Assembly: GCA_005793655.1 (NCBI GenBank)
Contig: SXRC01000017.1
Location: 1-6,131, forward strand
Reading direction: 5' to 3'
From: Actinomycetota bacterium
GTDB taxonomy: Bacteria > Actinomycetota > Actinomycetes > Nanopelagicales > Nanopelagicaceae
DNA length: 6,131 nt
Shown: piece by piece, positions 1 to 3,580 of the stretch
Layout: each line of letters opens with the position of its first letter
How positions within the stretch are numbered: the stretch's first letter is position 1
The notes under the pieces: model-generated
What the model saw: only the letters and a program-made list of their open reading frames with translations
Database searches by the model: none
Told to the model about the DNA's origin: nothing
Program-made: the position numbers and the translations under genes

Positions 1-1
1 A

Positions 2-271
2 ACTGTGATGTTAAAACTAACAATTCCAACTAAGGCAAATCTTTATCAGGAGTTGGTGGCCCACCCTCGAGTATTAAAAGTAGTTGCACTCTCTGGTGGT
101 TACTCCAGGGATGAAGCTAATCAGCTTCTCTCCAAAAATAAGGGCGTTATTGCCTCATTTTCTAGGGCACTAACTGAAGGATTATCTGCAAAACAAAGTG
201 ATGACCAGTTTGATGCTTTGCTTGATTCAACCATTCAAAGCATCTATAACGCTTCGATCAATAAAAACTAA
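2..271 (+). CDS. fda: Fructose-bisphosphate aldolase class I, C-terminal part (5' end outside window)
   Basis: This is the 3' end of a gene cut by the window start. The frame is open from base 2 and the visible 89 residues end at TAA 269-271. Class I aldolase of this type cleaves fructose 1,6-bisphosphate to dihydroxyacetone phosphate and glyceraldehyde 3-phosphate through a lysine Schiff base, in the cytosolic glycolysis/gluconeogenesis pathway. Diagnostic stretches are VMLKLTIPT at the left edge, VVALSGGYSRDEAN, and IASFSRALTEGL near the end, all recalled as hallmarks of the Staphylococcus/actinobacterial class I family of about 295 residues. Counting back from the C-terminus, the lysine in VMLKL (bases 14-16) falls where the family's Schiff-base lysine lies (about residue 212). 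The GTG at 5 and ATG at 8 lie inside this conserved motif and are not starts. The gene is followed after 8 nt by the nitroreductase gene, so co-transcription is likely. The family call is firm; the symbol is by analogy. Confidence 0.9.
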   Translation, partial: TVMLKLTIPTKANLYQELVAHPRVLKVVALSGGYSRDEANQLLSKNKGVIASFSRALTEGLSAKQSDDQFDALLDSTIQSIYNASINKN

Positions 272-279
272 AAAAATTT

Positions 280-1038
280 ATGGGCTTTAATCCTGCAGAA
301 AAAGATGGCGCCTGGGTCTCTGATTTCATCTCATCGCGCAGAACTACCCGGGATTTCCTTCCCACCCCAGTACCACCAGAGTTAATTGAGCAGATATTGC
401 AAGATTCATTGACCGCCCCAAGTTGGTCAAACACCAGACCATTTAAGGTGGCAGTTGCAACCGGTGAGGTTAGAGATCGTATTAGCAATGAGTTTTTATC
501 CCGTTGGCAAGCCTTATCTACTGCCATGCGCGGTGGTATCTGGAGCAAAATTAAATTGTTTATCAGGCGCCATGGCTTGCCAACCAGTAATCGCATAATT
601 CTTAAACCTTATGTTGCTGAATTAAAACCAAGAGCCCAACGTGTTGGCAAAGAGTTGTATGGCTCACTCGGTGTGCAACGTGGCGATAAAGCTGAACGAG
701 ATAGGCAATGGGGTAAGAATTATGAGTTCTTTGGTGCGCCAGTTGCAATGTTTGTTTATATTCATAAGAGCCTACATATCTACGCCGCATGTGACGCCGG
801 GCTAATGATGGAAAATTTAATGTTATCTGCCCATGCCAATGGTCTTGGTACATGCGCCCAAGGGGCGGTGGCATTTTGGGATGATGCAATTAGGGATGAA
901 TTTGAAGTTTCAAAGGATTACCGATTGTTATGTGGAATTGCAGTTGGCTATCCATCTGATGCACCAGTCAATAACTTTCAAGCACACAGAATTGGATTAG
1001 AAGAGTTACTAGTGAAAGCTAAGCAAAAAAAGAGTTAA
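280..1038 (+). CDS. Nitroreductase-family FMN-dependent oxidoreductase
   Basis: A complete 252-residue protein of the nitroreductase fold: homodimeric, FMN-binding, cytosolic enzymes that use NAD(P)H to reduce nitroaromatics, quinones, enones or other substrates. The N-terminal motif SRRTTRDF (about residues 19-26) and APSWSNTRPF (46-55) are the classical FMN phosphate/ribityl-binding segments. MMENLMLSAHANGLGT (176-191) and GIAVGYPSDAPVN (219-231) are the C-terminal core motifs. Residues about 70-150 form a longer central insert, as in the larger family members. No substrate can be assigned. The ATG at 280 is the first start possible, because an in-frame stop lies at 262-264. No Shine-Dalgarno sequence precedes it, only an A/T-rich run, so translation may depend on the aldolase gene ending 8 nt upstream. 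The 3' end overlaps the convergent peroxiredoxin gene by 20 nt. Confidence 0.9.
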   Translation: MGFNPAEKDGAWVSDFISSRRTTRDFLPTPVPPELIEQILQDSLTAPSWSNTRPFKVAVATGEVRDRISNEFLSRWQALSTAMRGGIWSKIKLFIRRHGLPTSNRIILKPYVAELKPRAQRVGKELYGSLGVQRGDKAERDRQWGKNYEFFGAPVAMFVYIHKSLHIYAACDAGLMMENLMLSAHANGLGTCAQGAVAFWDDAIRDEFEVSKDYRLLCGIAVGYPSDAPVNNFQAHRIGLEELLVKAKQKKS

Positions 1039-1585
1039 GCACCCAATTAACATCTTTATTGCTGGGAAATACTGGATAATGCTTTTTGATAATTACATCA
1101 TCTTTAATAATCAAGGTCAATCGTTTAAGTAACTTCATCGAGTTCGCTTCAAATGTTGGTAGATTCAAAGAGTTAGCGAACTTGAAATCTGAGTCAGATA
1201 AAATTTCATAAGGCAGCTCAACTCGATCCTTCAGCTCTTTTTGATACTCACTGCTTTGCACACTCAATCCAAATAAATTATCAACAAATGTTTTTAACTC
1301 ATTGTAATTATCCCGATAGGAGCATGCCTGTGGCGTACAGCCCCGAGCCCCTGGAATATCATCCCAACCATCAGGAAGTGCAACCCCAGGCACACCAGTC
1401 ATTGGATAGATAAATACAACTGTGGTTCCAGATAATTTAGACAAATCGATTTTTGAAGTATTTGTCGCCGAAAGGATTATTGAATCTAGCTTTTTCCCCT
1501 GCAAATGATCTGCTGCGCCATCATCTTGCGGAATAGGTAAATTATCTGGCAGATCCAGGTAACTACTTTGCGGGGTACTGGTCAT
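1019..1585 (-). CDS. PrxQ/BCP-like peroxiredoxin (AhpC/TSA family)
   Basis: A 188-residue thioredoxin-fold peroxidase, expected to reduce hydrogen peroxide or organic hydroperoxides in the cytosol. The motif GARGCTPQACSYRD (about residues 79-92) carries C83 and C88, the C-x4-C spacing of PrxQ-type enzymes: C83 as peroxidatic and C88 as resolving cysteine. GLSVQSSEYQKEL (106-118), LPYEILSD (124-131) and LLKRLTLII (152-160, with R155 as likely active-site Arg) fit the same family. Oddity: the usual P-x3-(T/S)-x2-C is not intact. YPMTG (60-64) is separated from the cysteine by an extra loop of about 15 residues, and position -3 from C83 is Ala. I recall this as typical of one subfamily rather than a defect. 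The ATG start is supported by a strong GAGGAG ribosome site 6 nt upstream and overlaps the transporter stop as ATGA, so it is the last gene of the minus-strand operon. There is no signal peptide. Confidence 0.9.
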   Translation of the reverse strand: MTSTPQSSYLDLPDNLPIPQDDGAADHLQGKKLDSIILSATNTSKIDLSKLSGTTVVFIYPMTGVPGVALPDGWDDIPGARGCTPQACSYRDNYNELKTFVDNLFGLSVQSSEYQKELKDRVELPYEILSDSDFKFANSLNLPTFEANSMKLLKRLTLIIKDDVIIKKHYPVFPSNKDVNWVLNSFFA

Positions 1586-2463
1586 AAAGCTCTCCTCTTG
1601 GATAAAGAGAGTAGATCTAAAATCAAGATTGAGCCAATGATCACTAAAACTGCGCCAAAAAGTTGAATTATTGAGATAGCCTCATTTAAATAAAATGCTC
1701 CAATTAAAACAGCCACCACCGTTACCAAAAACTCAACTGAAATGGATTTAGTCGGCCCAATTTTTGCAACAAGTGAGAAGTAAATGACGTAGCAAAATGC
1801 GCTACAGAAGACTGCCAGGCTAACCATATATAGCCAATCCATTGGCACTAACCCAGACTTTATTGGAACAAATAACAAGATTGGTGAGGTAAATAAGCCA
1901 CCAAAGAAAAATGCACCAATTACCTGCTCCCAATTACCAGCTGCTGACATTTTCAACTTTGAGTAATTACTGCCAAAGGCTGCGCTCATGCAGCCAATTA
2001 CGCAGACAAAAAAACCTAAAAAGAATTGATCGCCAAGCTTCCCACCTGGAAAACCAACTAAAAAGATGATCCCAATAAAGCCTAGAAGTAATCCTATAAA
2101 ACCAAAGCCATCAATATTTTCAATCTTCATCAACCGACCAATAACTGAGGAAAACAATGGGATTGCTCCAACTAAAATGGCAGTTAAGGCGGTACCAATT
2201 CTTGGTACCGCAAGTGATAATCCAATTAACTGCACTGAGACGGATGTAAAACCCAAAACTGCGAAGTGTTTTACGCCAATTGAAAAATCTAGTTTTCTTC
2301 TAATTATCAGAGCGAGCGAAGCAACACTGCCACTGGCAATAAAGGCTCTAACGCTAATTGCAGCAGCCCAATCAAATGCTTCAACTACTCTAAGTAGTAG
2401 TAGGAATGAGATTCCCCAAAGAATTGAGAGTATGGAAAATTTGGTAGTGATCTCAGCCTTCAT
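1582..2463 (-). CDS. EamA/DMT-superfamily permease, ten transmembrane helices
   Basis: A 293-residue, very hydrophobic inner-membrane protein of the drug/metabolite transporter superfamily. About ten helices can be drawn: roughly residues 9-25, 33-54, 64-82, 91-108, 119-137, 146-166, 179-199, 208-231, 243-260 and 263-285. They form the two five-helix EamA repeats, with the join near 138-145. The segment around 91-108 (TALTAILVGAIPLFSSVIG) and the end LNEAISIIQLFGAVLVIIG (259-277) match EamA repeat ends, including the conserved Glu at 261; a basic tail (KRR) closes the chain. Substrate cannot be read from sequence. Family members export amino acids and metabolites or import nucleotide sugars, so carriage of an amino acid or product handled by the upstream enzymes is only inference. 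The ATG at 2463 directly follows an in-frame TAA (2466-2464), so the start is bounded. It lies 19 nt after the CoA-transferase stop and overlaps the peroxiredoxin start by 4 nt. Confidence 0.88.
   Translation of the reverse strand: MKAEITTKFSILSILWGISFLLLLRVVEAFDWAAAISVRAFIASGSVASLALIIRRKLDFSIGVKHFAVLGFTSVSVQLIGLSLAVPRIGTALTAILVGAIPLFSSVIGRLMKIENIDGFGFIGLLLGFIGIIFLVGFPGGKLGDQFFLGFFVCVIGCMSAAFGSNYSKLKMSAAGNWEQVIGAFFFGGLFTSPILLFVPIKSGLVPMDWLYMVSLAVFCSAFCYVIYFSLVAKIGPTKSISVEFLVTVVAVLIGAFYLNEAISIIQLFGAVLVIIGSILILDLLSLSKRRAL
1592..1597 (-). promoter_or_regulatory. Strong Shine-Dalgarno for the peroxiredoxin gene
   Basis: On the minus strand GAGGAG (inside AAGAGGAGAG, 1590-1599) lies 6 nt before the ATG at 1585-1583. 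It is embedded in the last codons of the transporter gene (Lys-Arg-Arg-Ala), so those codons do double duty. It is the clearest ribosome site in the window and fixes the peroxiredoxin start; it also lets the peroxiredoxin be made at a higher level than the genes before it. Confidence 0.85.
2189..2211. repeat. Perfect 10-bp inverted repeat with 3-nt loop inside the permease gene
   Basis: Arms 2189-2198 (GCGGTACCAA) and 2202-2211 (TTGGTACCGC) are exact reverse complements around a TTC spacer. Each arm holds a GGTACC hexamer. The repeat lies wholly in the permease coding frame, where it encodes residues 85-92 (AVPRIGTA) before helix 4. There is no T-run after it on either strand, so it is not an intrinsic terminator. 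It may be a chance result of codon choice or a real mRNA hairpin. Confidence 0.9.
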
Positions 2464-2478
2464 TTAAGCAAGGCTACC

Positions 2479-2503
2479 CCACCTACTCTTGTAGCTTAGG
2501 TGG
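2479..2503 (-). promoter_or_regulatory. Hairpin at the CoA-transferase stop, upstream of the permease start
   Basis: On the minus strand CCACCTA (2503-2497) can pair with TAGGTGG (2485-2479) across an 11-nt loop. The 3' arm begins with the TAG stop of the CoA-transferase gene and contains most of the purine-rich GGTGGGG (2483-2477), the only Shine-Dalgarno-like stretch before the permease ATG, about 13-15 nt away. A ribosome finishing the CoA-transferase would melt the stem, so it could couple permease translation to that gene. A shorter alternative stem (CTAC/GTAG, 2483-2486 with 2491-2494) also exists. No U-run follows, which argues against a terminator. The pairing is seen; the function is inferred. 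Confidence 0.5.
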
Positions 2504-3580
2504 TGCTGATCGGTATTGAACTGGTGTTTTACTAAATGTAATTGGATTCGCCACAGATTTAGTGCCATCAATTTCAACTACAGGCTCTAAACCCAAGGAT
2601 TGAGCAAGATCAAAAGCCTCTTTAATATCATTTATCGCACCTGCTGGAATATTTACTTTGCGCAAAGTATTTATCCAATGATGAGCAGTATTTTGGGTGA
2701 ATACTGCTGAAAGAAGCTTTGTCAGCTCTGCCTGATTTTCAACCCGTAATTGATTGGTTGCAAAATTCTTTTCTGATAGAAGTGCTGGTGCGATTTGGCC
2801 CGCAAACTTTACAAATTGATGATCATTGCCTACTGCCACAATAAATTTCTTATCTGATGCAGCAAATACTTGATACGGTGCAATAGATGGGTGGGCGTTG
2901 CCCATTGCTTTTGGAATTATGCCAGCTGAAATATAGGAAGATGCCTGGTTAACTAAAGCGGACAATGTTGAGCTGAGTAGATTTAATTCCACCTTTTGAC
3001 CAATTCCTTGTTCATCTCTTGCCCTAAGTGCTGCCAAAATTCCCACTACCGCATGTAATCCAGTAATCACATCAACAAGGGCAACTCCAACTTTGGTTGG
3101 ATTATCGCTATCACTTCCAGTGATGCTCATTAATCCACTCATCCCTTGAACTAAAAGGTCATATCCAGGAGGAGATGCAGCTAGATCTGATGTGCCAAAG
3201 CCAGATATTGAGCAATAGATCAACTTTGGATTAGTAGCAACTAATTTTGAATACCCTAAATCAAACTTTTCCATTCCACCTGATCCAAAATTTTCAACCA
3301 CAACATCACAACCAGAAATTAACTCCTGCGCCTTGCGTTGATCACTCTCCTTTAATAAATCCAAGGTAAGACCTTCTTTATTTCGATTTACTGAGAGAAA
3401 ATAGGTTGAGGTTGCACTCTTATCAAAGGGCGGTCCCCAACCTCTGGTGTCATCGCCAATTCCAGGACGTTCAATCTTTACTACCTGCGCTCCCAGATCT
3501 GCCAACATCATAGTCGCATAAGGACCTGCCAAAATCCTAGAAAAATCAGCAATCTTTATTCCAGCTAATGGTGGCTTCAC
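2483..3580 (-). CDS. Class III (CaiB/BaiF) CoA-transferase, succinyl-CoA:glutarate CoA-transferase-like
   Basis: A 365-residue family III CoA-transferase, a cytosolic interlaced-dimer enzyme that moves CoA between carboxylic acids through an aspartyl-CoA intermediate. PLAGIKIADFSRILAGPYAT (residues 4-23) and the following LADLGAQVVKIERPG are the family N-terminus. DDTRGWGPPF (43-52), LSVNRNKEGLTLDL (62-75), CDVVVENF (91-98), IYCSISGFG (121-129) and PGYDLLVQGMSGLM (138-151) follow in order. D170 in ALVDVITGLHA is the probable catalytic aspartate (D169 in formyl-CoA transferase). From memory, GDDTR-WGPPF, STYFLSVNRNK and APYQVF resemble mammalian SUGCT and its bacterial relatives, so glutarate or another dicarboxylate is a plausible acceptor. 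The C-terminus stops at PPKLQE, about 25-30 residues earlier than usual. The start is GTG (3580-3578), overlapping the stop of the upstream fusion gene as GTGA. AAAAGG abuts the GTG with no normal spacing, so initiation is probably by translational coupling. Confidence 0.88.
   Translation of the reverse strand: MKPPLAGIKIADFSRILAGPYATMMLADLGAQVVKIERPGIGDDTRGWGPPFDKSATSTYFLSVNRNKEGLTLDLLKESDQRKAQELISGCDVVVENFGSGGMEKFDLGYSKLVATNPKLIYCSISGFGTSDLAASPPGYDLLVQGMSGLMSITGSDSDNPTKVGVALVDVITGLHAVVGILAALRARDEQGIGQKVELNLLSSTLSALVNQASSYISAGIIPKAMGNAHPSIAPYQVFAASDKKFIVAVGNDHQFVKFAGQIAPALLSEKNFATNQLRVENQAELTKLLSAVFTQNTAHHWINTLRKVNIPAGAINDIKEAFDLAQSLGLEPVVEIDGTKSVANPITFSKTPVQYRSAPPKLQE

Noticed and set aside
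5..10. GTG/ATG as the start of a small 88-residue protein at the left edge
   Set aside because: Both codons are inside the conserved VMLKLTIP motif of class I aldolase and the frame is open to the window start, so this is the tail of a longer gene.
258..889. Two minus-strand open frames of about 95-112 codons opposite the nitroreductase
   Set aside because: They match no known family, have no ribosome site, and lie wholly within the well-supported nitroreductase gene.
1039..1070. CCCA...TGGG pair just after the nitroreductase stop as a terminator
   Set aside because: Only 4 bp of stem with a 17-nt AT-rich loop and no following T-run; too weak to call.
2382..2396. ACTACT/AGTAGT 6-bp inverted repeat in the permease gene
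   Set aside because: Short and AT-rich, in coding sequence, and expected by chance in a window of this size.
2066..2467. Plus-strand open frame of 133 codons opposite the permease
   Set aside because: It is antisense to a clear membrane protein, is rich in Pro/Ile/Lys with no family motif, and arises from the reverse complement of hydrophobic codons.
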